A stretch of 52,927 nucleotides of DNA from an uncultured delta proteobacterium. Its GTDB lineage: Bacteria; Bdellovibrionota_C; UBA2361; OMII01. The stretch is taken from the NCBI GenBank assembly GCA_903904735.1, contig CAIVDM010000177.1, positions 1-52,927 of the forward strand. Direction: 5' to 3'. The notes under the pieces are model-generated. The model was given only the letters and a program-made list of their open reading frames with translations, searched no databases and was not told the DNA's origin. Both the position numbers and the translations under genes were made by a program. Shown here one piece after another: positions 6,955 to 14,924 of the stretch; the stretch's first letter is position 1, and each line of letters starts with the position of its first letter.

Positions 6955-7818
6955 GTGGCGAGACGTAGTCCAGACGGAACATACACGATAGCGGCCGGAG
7001 AGGTGAGTGTGTTCTCGGTATGCCCTCAATCGTGGCACCTGAAATGGAATAAACGTGAAGCTGAGTCAATAACCACGACTCAGAGTGTTCTTGGTCAACG
7101 TTTGCATAAGGACTGGGCGCAGTTCTTTGAGGAGTCACTCAAGCTAAGCAACTGGATTAAGTATCTCATAATCCTCCTGTGTTTGATGATACTGGTCTTT
7201 ATCGCGGTGAGCTCGTCGCGTGCTCCTCTCCATGAGCTCTTCCAACTATCCTGGCGGAATAGGGGTTTGCAGCTCGTTCTCTTGGCCAGCGCCGCTCTTT
7301 GGGTGATCCGCTCGTTCGGACAGGAAGCGTTGCGACGACACGAAGGATCTGGGTTTTCTCCTTCAGATGTGACATTGGCTATTGACGGTAGTTCCATTTT
7401 ACCTGACAGGGAATATGTTTCGGCGCGTCAAGGATTAGCTGGACGCCCAGACGCTTTGATTCGAGAGGAGGGGAAAGTCATCCCGGTTGAGCGTAAGCCA
7501 TTGGCTAAGAAACTGCGCGATAGATATGTGGTGCAGATGTTGGTCTACCTGCGACTGGTCGAGGAGTTCGAGGGTACGAGACCTCCACATGGTTATCTAT
7601 TGCTCGGCCCAAAGTGTCGCCGGATCAAAATAGTGAACTCCGAAACGAAGCAGATGTGGGTGTCAGGGCTTATCGCTGAGATGCGTCGAATTCTCGATGG
7701 TGGCACCCCGATTCCTACACCACACCCGATAAAGTGCGCGAAATGCGATGTCAGGACACGTTGCTCCGCTCGCCAAGACGCCAACACTACTCTCCCAGAC
7801 GCGCCCCGCTCGCAATAG
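6955..7818 (+). CDS. Cas4-like PD-(D/E)XK nuclease family protein with two TM segments
   Basis: A 287-residue protein with every landmark of the Cas4/AddB-type Fe-S nuclease family. Cys23 (FSVCPQSWHL), the G-x3-H element at 47-51 (His51), GRPD with Asp166, the E-x-K pair Glu179/Lys181, Q194-x3-Y198, and Cys261, Cys264 and Cys270 at the C-terminus. The four cysteines should hold a 4Fe-4S cluster and the acidic pair with Lys the metal. Inserted between the His and Asp motifs are two hydrophobic helices (about 68-86 and 104-119), which would tether the nuclease core to the cytoplasmic face of the membrane. The GTG start lacks a strong ribosome site. No cas1, cas2 or CRISPR array is present, so a CRISPR role is not supported. 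It overlaps fmt by 32 bases, convergent. Confidence 0.82.
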   Translation: MARRSPDGTYTIAAGEVSVFSVCPQSWHLKWNKREAESITTTQSVLGQRLHKDWAQFFEESLKLSNWIKYLIILLCLMILVFIAVSSSRAPLHELFQLSWRNRGLQLVLLASAALWVIRSFGQEALRRHEGSGFSPSDVTLAIDGSSILPDREYVSARQGLAGRPDALIREEGKVIPVERKPLAKKLRDRYVVQMLVYLRLVEEFEGTRPPHGYLLLGPKCRRIKIVNSETKQMWVSGLIAEMRRILDGGTPIPTPHPIKCAKCDVRTRCSARQDANTTLPDAPRSQ

Positions 7819-8740
7819 TGGAGCCCCGCACAAAATCTCTCGTGACCATACGCTTTTTACCCTCAACTTGGATCTCCTCTAAGGCGAGAAGCGAGCCTTG
7901 ACCACACTGAGCGACGAGTAGATCCCCTGAGGATTCCACTATGGTCCCTGGAGCGCGATCCGAGCGACCTTCAAGAGAGCAAATCTTAGCCTTAAAAACT
8001 TTCAGGCGTTTCCCCTGCCAGGTAGTGAACGCGCCGGGGTGCGCAGCGAACGCTTGAATCGCTCTCTTAATACACGCGGCTGGCAGCGACCAATCAATTC
8101 GGCATTCTTCTGAGGTTACTTTTGAGGCGTATGTCACGCCATCTTCTGGCTGAGGAATCGCTACGATAGAACCCGCTACGATAGCGGAGAGATCTCGAAC
8201 AAGCAGGGAGGCTCCGGCATTCGCGAGCACGTCGTGAACAGATTGCGCTGTATCATCCGCGGAGATCGAGATTTCGGCCGAGGAAAAGACCGCGCCGGTG
8301 TCGAGCCCCTCGTCCATCTGCATCAGACATACACCGGTTCTTTGATCCCCCGCTTCAATCGCTCTCTGGATCGGCGCCGCACCTCGCCAGCGAGGTAACA
8401 GAGAGGCATGAATGTTGACACATCCTTTTGTCGGAAACGTAAGAACATCGAGAGGGAGAATTTGGCCGAAAGCGATAACGACTCCAACGTCGAATGGTCC
8501 CAATTCCAAGAGCCGCGATTTGAGCGCGTCGAATTCCTTCCGTAACGACTTTGGTTGAAAGACAGGGATGCCGAGCTCTGTCGCGGCGCTCTTCACTGGG
8601 GAAGGGCGGATCTCCCCGCCTCTACCCGAGGGCTTGTCCGGTTGTGTAATCACAGCCCCGATTCTGACTCCAGGCATTGTGGCGAGCTCTTGTAATGTTC
8701 GTACTGAGAAATCAGGTGTACCGAAGAAAAGAACGTTCAT
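7787..8740 (-). CDS. fmt: methionyl-tRNA formyltransferase
   Basis: Transfers a formyl group from 10-formyl-tetrahydrofolate to initiator Met-tRNA before translation starts. From the ATG at 8740 it has 317 residues, the usual length. The N-terminal formyltransferase domain begins NVLFFGTPDFS and includes the Asn109, His111 and Asp147 catalytic set in NIHASLLPRWRG and GLDTG. The C-terminal OB-like domain (about 210-317) follows. A longer frame from 8779 is possible but would add a tail absent from the family, and AAAGAG lies correctly for the ATG used here. It is 19 bases after def, the classical def-fmt pair. Confidence 0.96.
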   Translation of the reverse strand: MNVLFFGTPDFSVRTLQELATMPGVRIGAVITQPDKPSGRGGEIRPSPVKSAATELGIPVFQPKSLRKEFDALKSRLLELGPFDVGVVIAFGQILPLDVLTFPTKGCVNIHASLLPRWRGAAPIQRAIEAGDQRTGVCLMQMDEGLDTGAVFSSAEISISADDTAQSVHDVLANAGASLLVRDLSAIVAGSIVAIPQPEDGVTYASKVTSEECRIDWSLPAACIKRAIQAFAAHPGAFTTWQGKRLKVFKAKICSLEGRSDRAPGTIVESSGDLLVAQCGQGSLLALEEIQVEGKKRMVTRDFVRGSTIASGARLGE

Positions 8741-8759
8741 GATGCTCTTTCGAAATATA

Positions 8760-9323
8760 TTAGATCTCGGATGCACCAAGATTTTTTTGCGCCCACTTTC
8801 TAAAGAGAGTTTTCTTTAATCTACTCAAGTGATCGGTGAATAGCACCCCGTTGAGATGGTCTACCTCATGCTGCACCGCGAACGCTAGCAACTCGGTCGC
8901 CTTCAGGGTAAATGCTCGGCCGTGTCGGTCATGAGCCTGAACTGTGACCGTCTCAAAACGCGAAATACTGTCGCGATACTCGGGAATGCTCAAGCACCCC
9001 TCGTCCGACGAAACCTTATTAATTCCCTCCGTGATGATCGGATTAATCAGCTCTAAACGTTCCTTATAGAGATGTTCGACGGCGGCGATTGATAGCGAGG
9101 TTGTTATCGTGGGTTTTTCGATATACTCGCTTGAGACATCAATGATAGCCACCTGAGTCAGAACGCCAACTTGCGGCGCGGCGAGCCCAATGCCGTTGTT
9201 CGCCAGCATGGTCTCAAACATATCATCGAGAAATGTGTGTAGCGTGGCGTCAAACGAGGTGACGGCCTCTGTGGGCGACCTCAATGCGGGGTCAGGAGCG
9301 ATACGGATCTGAAGCAAAGCCAT
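8760..9323 (-). CDS. def: peptide deformylase
   Basis: Removes the N-formyl group from nascent proteins; works directly after fmt in the same pathway. The 187 residues carry the three family motifs: GIGLAAPQ (44-51), EGCLS (108-112) with metal ligand Cys110, and QHEVDH (151-156) with ligands His152 and His156 and catalytic Glu153. About 25 extra residues sit between the first two motifs (around 65-90), longer than E. coli Def, a feature common in some bacterial classes. It is the first gene of the def-fmt operon. Confidence 0.96.
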   Translation of the reverse strand: MALLQIRIAPDPALRSPTEAVTSFDATLHTFLDDMFETMLANNGIGLAAPQVGVLTQVAIIDVSSEYIEKPTITTSLSIAAVEHLYKERLELINPIITEGINKVSSDEGCLSIPEYRDSISRFETVTVQAHDRHGRAFTLKATELLAFAVQHEVDHLNGVLFTDHLSRLKKTLFRKWAQKNLGASEI

Positions 9324-9538
9324 AGCGGTAGTAGACCAAAAAATAATTGATTTGTCGACGAGACTAGCAATCGGGCGGTCTATCCGGAGAGTGCCTAAAC
9401 TCGGTATTATTTATCAACTTAATACTCGTTTGTTGGAAACGGATCCTTTTGCAATACTCTCTGGGGGCCGTATGATGGCGGAAGGGGCTGGTTTAACGAG
9501 CGGTACAGGTCGGCGAAGCGCGCGCGATTAGGGGTAGT

Positions 9539-9979
9539 ATGGTGGAGATGAATCTACAAGAGGCACAGCTGTTTAGAATGCTGAGTGGTTTCTTCGGGCG
9601 CGACAGAGTGGTTTGGAATATGAGTATACGCTCCGTCTGTGGTGGAGCGTTACCACCAGTGGATTCTAGGGTGGCGACGCCCTCCGATGACTGGGTGGGT
9701 TTGGCGGGGTGCCTTTTCACGGTGGTAGATGATGAGGACACGCCGAAAATGGTTGTCGAATTCGCCCCAGACTTCTCGCGTTATATAGAGGTACAACAGA
9801 TGGAGCGACACCAGCGGCTACCAGGCTTGCTCGAGGGCTACGGCATCCGATACGTCTCAGTCGGTTTAGATGAGTTTCGCGATATGACTGATCCTCAGAG
9901 CTCTCTCGATTTAGTTTCTTTTCTGAAAGATAAGTTTGGAATTTATGAATCCGAGGATAACGATTCAAGCGAAGGATAG
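9539..9979 (+). CDS. hypothetical protein, possible DUF2726-like fold
   Basis: A 146-residue soluble protein. The segment from about 60 to 125 has the order strand (CLFTVVDDED), strand ending in Val-Val-Glu-Phe, helix with several charged residues, then GYGIRYVSV and an EF pair. This recalls DUF2726-type restriction-endonuclease-like domains, where a D...ExK-like core and a later GI-strand occur, but the catalytic lysine is not evident. I treat that as a tentative resemblance. The downstream membrane-protein gene starts 46 bases after its stop, so they may be co-transcribed. AGGGG precedes the ATG at a spacing of 6 bases. Confidence 0.6.
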   Translation: MVEMNLQEAQLFRMLSGFFGRDRVVWNMSIRSVCGGALPPVDSRVATPSDDWVGLAGCLFTVVDDEDTPKMVVEFAPDFSRYIEVQQMERHQRLPGLLEGYGIRYVSVGLDEFRDMTDPQSSLDLVSFLKDKFGIYESEDNDSSEG

Positions 9980-10025
9980 AGATGAGATCGGTCGCGGACG
10001 TCATTTTTCTTGGTTTTATCCTGAG

Positions 10026-11129
10026 ATGAGCAAGCCACTAAAAACTTTGACGCGTTATGGCGGGCTCTTGGCGATCACTTTGCTGTTCATGTTTCTTGAT
10101 CCCGCCGTTCGGCCTCTGCTGCAGTTCCTCATGGTTCCGCTGCTGAGTATTGTGTTGTGGCGAATCTCGATCCAGGACGTGAGGATACCTCGCGTGCTCT
10201 TCGCGCTCGCGTTCCTCGGAGTTGGTGTAGGGGCCATAATTCGATTCTCAACCGTACACCTCCGTGATGGCGCCTTTGTCGTAGCCACTGTGAGCAAACA
10301 GGGACTTTGGCAGGAGACGAAGATTTATAGAGATAGGCTCCACCGCGCGCTAGGCTCTGATGGGCGGGCGCTAGCGGGGCTTCACAGAGGTACGATTGAA
10401 TCCCAGTCGAAGGCGGAGTCGGTACTTGCCAATCGTCGTACTTTGGGTGGCGTCGTATGGGGCGCGCCCCGCTGGATGTCGATCTCTTTTCGAGAAATAC
10501 CGGGAGTGTCGCTAGGAAGCTTCCCCGAGCGAAGTTTCGCGAAGAGATGGCTCGATAATAATCACCTGCAGGACCTTCGCGTCATCCGTTCGATACCGTC
10601 TGTCGGATTATCACACGGTCATCAGGACGCTACAGTTCACTTCATCGCGGATATGATTCCTTTGTGGAATGATTTCGCGCGTCACTCAACCCCCAACATG
10701 ACGAGTCCTGAGTTGGAGTCTCGATTAGCCGGTCTCGCCCGGACCCAAGCGCGGTGGTCGTCGCGCTCACACATTGGTCTTGTCCTATGGATGCTTGGGA
10801 CGTATCACCTAGTACGAGCCGTTGAGAATGATTCGATAAGTGGTGGTGATCTGGCGTGCGCGCTCCGAGAATTCGCGGACGCGTTAGGACAGTTCCGACC
10901 GCGTGATAATCCGTCGCTGTACGCTGCTCTCCAAAATAATTTCGGGATCGCGATGTTAATTGACGCCGATTTTTCGGAGAAGCGTGATAAGGGGCGTACT
11001 CACGCCCTTAAGCGGATTAAGGTGGCCAGGCGTATTGCCGTTCAAGGCAGTGATAGCAGCAAGGATATTGGATTGAATTCGATGGCGCTTGGGATCTCAC
11101 AAGGGAGAAAAAGCCGTGACAAAAGATAA
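10026..11129 (+). CDS. hypothetical membrane protein with C-terminal helical domain
   Basis: A 367-residue protein of unknown function. Three hydrophobic segments lie in the first 85 residues (around YGGLLAITLLFMFL, FLMVPLLSIVLW and VLFALAFLGVGVGAIIRF). The rest is soluble; its last 150 residues are helix-rich with alanine and leucine spacing that could be TPR-like. I use the ATG at 10026 because earlier in-frame ATGs at 9936 and 9945 lie inside the preceding gene. A real ribosome site is not obvious. It overlaps the purC start by 14 bases, so the two are likely coupled, although a functional link to purine synthesis is not implied. Confidence 0.6.
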   Translation: MSKPLKTLTRYGGLLAITLLFMFLDPAVRPLLQFLMVPLLSIVLWRISIQDVRIPRVLFALAFLGVGVGAIIRFSTVHLRDGAFVVATVSKQGLWQETKIYRDRLHRALGSDGRALAGLHRGTIESQSKAESVLANRRTLGGVVWGAPRWMSISFREIPGVSLGSFPERSFAKRWLDNNHLQDLRVIRSIPSVGLSHGHQDATVHFIADMIPLWNDFARHSTPNMTSPELESRLAGLARTQARWSSRSHIGLVLWMLGTYHLVRAVENDSISGGDLACALREFADALGQFRPRDNPSLYAALQNNFGIAMLIDADFSEKRDKGRTHALKRIKVARRIAVQGSDSSKDIGLNSMALGISQGRKSRDKR

Positions 11130-12078
11130 ACAAGCTCTCGTGGCCCCTCCAGCGTTAGAGCGCACGCATCTTAGTTGGTTAGGTAGTCGTTACCAAGGAA
11201 AGGTGCGGGACACCTATCAGCGCGATGGATTGCGAGTTTTAGTAGCTACAGACCGTCTTAGCGCTTTTGATCGAGTCCTGACAACGGTACCCGGAAAGGG
11301 GCAGATTTTAACCCATATGGCGTCCTATTGGTTTGATCGCACGCGCCATATCGTTCCTAACCATGTCGTCGCTGTCCCTGATCCGTGCGTGATGGTTGGT
11401 CGTGAAGTTTCTATCATTCCAATTGAAGTGATCGTGCGGGGGTTTCTCGCCGGCAGCGCTTGGAGGGATTATCGGTCGGGCAAGGCAACGAGTGGTGTTG
11501 AGTTCCCGGCGGGAATGCGAGAGTTCGAGCAACTGCGGGAGCCAGTGGTTACGCCGTCGACGAAGGAGGTGCTCGGCAAGCACGATCAGCCTATCTCCGA
11601 AGCGGAGATAGTTCGCCAAGGAGTGGTGTCTGCCAAAGTCTGGGATGAGGTGCGGAGCAATGCTCTCGAATTGTTCGCGCTCGCTGCCCGTGAGTTAAGC
11701 GCTCGAGGATTGCTGTTCGTCGATACAAAGTATGAGTTCGGGCTTCTCGACGGAAAGGTGATATTAGCTGACGAGATTCATACCCTTGATTCTTCCCGCT
11801 TCTGGCTCGCTGATTCGTATGAGCGAAATATTGTTTCGGGTAATTCCCCTGAAATGCTTGATAAGGAGCCGATTCGTCGGTGGTTGCTCGCGCGGGGATT
11901 CTCGGGAGAGGGTGATGTGCCTTCTATTCCCGACGAGTACCGGGCTGAGCTCGCGCAGCACTATGTTCGAAGTTGTGAGCGCATCACTGGGCGACCGTGC
12001 GAGCTAAACATGGAAGAACCAAACGTCCGTATAGATCGAAGTCTGCGTTCATATTTTGGGGTATCTACGACCGCCTAA
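11116..12078 (+). CDS. purC: phosphoribosylaminoimidazole-succinocarboxamide synthase
   Basis: SAICAR synthase: ATP-dependent ligation of aspartate to CAIR, step seven or eight of de novo purine synthesis, in the cytoplasm. The 320-residue product carries the family landmarks YQGKVRDTY (phosphate binding), VATDRLSAFD, the PIEVIVRGFLAGSAW strand and LFVDTKYEFG followed by DEIHTLDSSRFW. Its length matches the longer (about 300 residue) SAICAR synthases of yeast and proteobacteria. The GTG at 11116 is preferred because AAGGGAG lies 8 bases before it. An upstream ATG at 11089 would lengthen the overlap with the preceding gene to 41 bases. Confidence 0.96.
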   Translation: MTKDKQALVAPPALERTHLSWLGSRYQGKVRDTYQRDGLRVLVATDRLSAFDRVLTTVPGKGQILTHMASYWFDRTRHIVPNHVVAVPDPCVMVGREVSIIPIEVIVRGFLAGSAWRDYRSGKATSGVEFPAGMREFEQLREPVVTPSTKEVLGKHDQPISEAEIVRQGVVSAKVWDEVRSNALELFALAARELSARGLLFVDTKYEFGLLDGKVILADEIHTLDSSRFWLADSYERNIVSGNSPEMLDKEPIRRWLLARGFSGEGDVPSIPDEYRAELAQHYVRSCERITGRPCELNMEEPNVRIDRSLRSYFGVSTTA

Positions 12079-12211
12079 CTCGAGCACAGCAGATACCGCT
12101 GACACAGAGCACTGGAGTGTGACGCTGTTATATATTTTCTCATACCGTTACCCCTAAATATGGTCGATAAGGTAGGCAGGTTCATGTGCGTGAAGGCCTA
12201 TAAGGGGACAC

Positions 12212-13747
12212 GTGAGCCCAGGTTGCGCGGAGACAATGAAGATTCTTGCTTGGATTTCGCTGGCGGTTTTAATAGGCACCTACATCTGCATCCCTGTGGG
12301 GGATCCGGATCTCTGGTGGCACATCGTGGTGGGAAGATGGATCCTGTCTCACAAGTCAGTCCCAGGTGTTGATTACTGGAATATGTTCTCCGGCACCAAC
12401 CCATGGAGAGCTTACTCGTGGAGCCATGAGATTGTTTTCGCGTGGGTCGATCGTATGTGGGGTGGGGTAGGGCTGGCCCGATTGCAGCTGATCCTCGCTA
12501 TTGCTCTGACGGCAAGCCTGCAGTGGATCATGGGGCGTCTGGCCCGTGACTACGGCGCTGGCGCGATAATCGGTGCTTACACAACAGTCGCCTGCTATGC
12601 GCATTTCAGTCTTAGACCGCAAACTTCTGTATGGATACTTTTTGCCGCGACGATACTTGTATCCGATGTGATTGTTGAGAGAGGGGCCTCAAAGGCTAGG
12701 CTGTGTGCGCTAGCGGGGCTTGGATGCCTGTGGGCGAATACACACCTCACCGCGATACTTGGGGTGAGTGGCGCGTTTCTGTGGACGCTACAACGCGAAC
12801 GTGGAGAACGTGACATGCGGCGCGCATTGCTGTCGGCGGGAAGTTTCCTCATGGGTACTTTGCTGACGCCCTATTGGGGAGGAGAATGGTTGACGTTCTT
12901 CCAGAAGAGCGGCCATACGCTCCAATTTAGTTCTATTAATGAGTTTAAGCCTGCGCACATTCTGCAATTTTCGACCGCGTTTGTTCTCTTGCAGGTGGGA
13001 TTACTTGCCACGGTTTACCATGCGCGGGGGAAATTTCCAGGACCTAGTCGGTGTATCCTCGCCGCTGGGATGGTACTCGCTGGCTTGACCGCGGTAAAAT
13101 TTCTGCCATTCGCCGCTATTTCGTTAGGCGCGCTCGTGAGTCTCTGGTGGCGCGAAACGATAGCTTCGGGAGACACCACCAAGAGCGCTGATAACATTTC
13201 TCGCGGCCTTCTCATGCTTCATCATGCGTTTAATCGTCTGAGCTTTCAAACAATCGGCTCGATGGCCTTCTTTCTCGGGTGTCTGGCGGCAGTTAATATC
13301 AGCGCTCAGAGCAAGTTGTCGATTGACCGAGGGCTTGTTCCAAAAGAGGCTGTGGACTTCATTCAAATCAAGCAGCTCCAGGCGCCGATTCTTAATGAGT
13401 TCTCAGTTGGCGGATACCTCATGTATCGATACGCCTCCCCCCAAGGAGAGCCGCTACTTAAAGTGCCGATCGATGGTCGTACAAATGTTAATTCGCCCGA
13501 GATATGGAGATTACACGATGATGCTTTCTCCGGGCGATCAAACTGGAGCCAATACATAGAAAAGGTAAAGCCGGGGGCGATCTTGTGGCGGCAAGGGAGT
13601 CCCTTCGTATCTCTCTTAGAGCTTTCTCCCGACTGGTGTCGTGTTTTCGTCGCCGGGGAAGATCCGGATGATTATACCGTCTTCATTTCCAAGGACGAGT
13701 TCACGAGAAGAAAGGGTGAGTTCACGGCGAGGGATTGCGCGGGCTAA
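12212..13747 (+). CDS. multi-pass membrane protein, GT-C glycosyltransferase-like
   Basis: About 511 residues with roughly ten hydrophobic segments. After the first helix comes GDPDLWWHIVVGRW, an acidic loop motif that in GT-C enzymes faces the periplasm and is found in many membrane proteins of PMT/GT83-like type. Further conserved-looking loops are NPWRAYSWSHE and RPQTSVW. The last 130 residues form a soluble periplasmic domain (NEFSVGGYLMYRY onward). This suggests a lipid-linked sugar transferase, but the family is uncertain and no substrate is visible. The GTG at 12212 has AAGGGGA 4 bases ahead; ATG at 12236 is the alternative. No glycan genes are near. Confidence 0.7.
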   Translation: MSPGCAETMKILAWISLAVLIGTYICIPVGDPDLWWHIVVGRWILSHKSVPGVDYWNMFSGTNPWRAYSWSHEIVFAWVDRMWGGVGLARLQLILAIALTASLQWIMGRLARDYGAGAIIGAYTTVACYAHFSLRPQTSVWILFAATILVSDVIVERGASKARLCALAGLGCLWANTHLTAILGVSGAFLWTLQRERGERDMRRALLSAGSFLMGTLLTPYWGGEWLTFFQKSGHTLQFSSINEFKPAHILQFSTAFVLLQVGLLATVYHARGKFPGPSRCILAAGMVLAGLTAVKFLPFAAISLGALVSLWWRETIASGDTTKSADNISRGLLMLHHAFNRLSFQTIGSMAFFLGCLAAVNISAQSKLSIDRGLVPKEAVDFIQIKQLQAPILNEFSVGGYLMYRYASPQGEPLLKVPIDGRTNVNSPEIWRLHDDAFSGRSNWSQYIEKVKPGAILWRQGSPFVSLLELSPDWCRVFVAGEDPDDYTVFISKDEFTRRKGEFTARDCAG

Positions 13748-13825
13748 CTGGCCAGGCAAGAGCCATCTCCGACTGGAGACTCACAGTAGAAACAACAACA
13801 CATGGTGGATTGGGAGTATGAAAAG

Positions 13826-14161
13826 ATGTGGATGGTGGGACGAAGACAGGCGCTTATCCTCGGTATCAGTATGGTAGCCTTGTATCCTCTTTCGGCAGGC
13901 CTAGCCGATGGAGGTCTTGAATCTAATCGAGCCGCCAACTCTTTTGAGGAGTGTGTGGCGGAAAGTGGACGGATTTTGAAGATGTATCCACCCAAGTGTG
14001 TGACTAAAGGCGGTAGGGTGTTTATTGAGACCCCGAAAACGTCAAAAGTAGCGTGCAAGAACTTGTGCGGGGATGGGCAGTGCCAAGAAATTGTGTGTAT
14101 GGCGGTCGGCTGTCCATGCGCTGAAAACCATGCGACATGTCCCAAGGATTGCGCGGAATAA
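13826..14161 (+). CDS. secreted cysteine-rich small protein
   Basis: A 111-residue protein with a signal sequence (about 1-27) and ten cysteines in the mature part (43, 58, 77, 81, 86, 91, 96, 98, 105, 109). The first pair sits in a CVAESGRI...YPPKCVTKGGRVFIE unit, a repeat-like motif seen in secreted bacterial proteins. The rest follows C-x3-CGDGxC-x4-C-x4-C-x-C-x6-C-x3-C, ending in CPKDC, as in compact disulfide or calcium-binding modules. Function is unknown. The ATG at 13826 is chosen because GGGAG lies 9 bases upstream; an ATG at 13802 lacks one. It ends 22 bases from the convergent sigma-like gene. Confidence 0.72.
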   Translation: MWMVGRRQALILGISMVALYPLSAGLADGGLESNRAANSFEECVAESGRILKMYPPKCVTKGGRVFIETPKTSKVACKNLCGDGQCQEIVCMAVGCPCAENHATCPKDCAE

Positions 14162-14182
14162 GAAAGATGACTGATCGGATCG

Positions 14183-14617
14183 TTAGTTCCAAGCCGAGCT
14201 AGTTCGAGGAGTCCTGGTAGGTCCTCTCAGACCTCGCAGGGCGTTATCCGCGATTTCTTTCACTTCCAATGGGCTCATGCCAAGACGCGCGGCGACTTCA
14301 TCGAAAGATTCGGGCATTCCAGATGCGGGAAATAAAGCTGAGATAACCTCGCTCTCGAGACTACCAAGAGATTGCTTGGCCTCTTCTACTTTCAGCGTGG
14401 CAGCCGCCTCACTTTGAGACGAGCGCGGCGTTAGTTTAGCCGAGCAGGTATCTTCGAGGATGGCCCTTAGGTTGGGTTCCGAGGAGACTAAGGTAACCTT
14501 TGCTTTGCGTGAGGAGGGCTTCCGGTTTTTCCGTGGTTGTGCGCCAGATGCTTTGCGACTCGGCTCTACTGGCTCGTGAGCGGAGAGTTTGGGTAGCGAT
14601 TTTTGCCGAAGAGCCAT
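14183..14617 (-). CDS. small protein with sigma-70 region 4-like HTH
   Basis: A 144-residue protein. Residues 1-80 are basic and low complexity (lysine, serine, proline, arginine). The last 60 residues read like sigma region 4: SLESEVISALFPASG matches the region 4.1 entry, SFDEVAARLGMSPLEVKEI matches the helix-turn-helix (the E-V-A-x-x-L-G-M-S core), and ADNALRGLRG the last helix. Region 2 is missing, so it cannot bind -10 DNA like a full sigma factor. It might act as an anti-sigma-like or transcription accessory protein. That is inference. A TAG lies directly before the ATG. The gene is unlinked to the flagellar sigma gene. Confidence 0.72.
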   Translation of the reverse strand: MALRQKSLPKLSAHEPVEPSRKASGAQPRKNRKPSSRKAKVTLVSSEPNLRAILEDTCSAKLTPRSSQSEAAATLKVEEAKQSLGSLESEVISALFPASGMPESFDEVAARLGMSPLEVKEIADNALRGLRGPTRTPRTSSAWN

Positions 14618-14924
14618 CTATACTCCGGTTTGTAATTGGACTGACTCTTTCACTGTACCAATCGGTCCGTTGATAAGTCAAACTCTCAAGGCTTGGGGAG
14701 TGATATGGATCTAGGACGAACTGGGCCATTTTTCTTTATAAGATGTCGATATTATGGAGACTATTACTGGATTTGGATGGCGCAATTGTGCTCGATAGAA
14801 GCATGAACCTACAAGGATTGAGGGTCCAGAGTCTCTACCTTTGTAGATCCCGCACTGACGTCGCTGGATTGCGCGGTAGTAGGCGTCGGAAAGTAGTTGA
14901 AAGGATTGATCTAGGTCAGCGCGC
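14618..14924. other. intergenic region with competing short frames
   Basis: No clear gene. A reverse frame (14711-14941, GTG start, 76 residues) begins with a fairly protein-like helix-rich stretch, and a second reverse frame starts at 14729 with a short overlap. A forward frame of 73 residues covers almost the same bases. None has a good ribosome site, and they exclude each other. The stretch also has an ATTGG/CCAAT pairing that competes with GGAC/GTCC (about 14634-14671), an A/T-rich TTTATAAGA near 14735, and CTACAA/TTGTAG arms (14809-14846). Confidence 0.4.

Noticed and set aside
6955..7818. CRISPR-Cas locus
   Set aside because: Only the Cas4-like nuclease is present. No direct repeats with regular spacers and no cas1 or cas2 are visible, so a CRISPR system is not supported.
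9419..9550. Reverse frame reading like a protein C-terminus upstream of def
   Set aside because: It has no ATG, GTG or TTG early in the frame and a stop just before it. It may be a remnant, but there is no evidence beyond composition.
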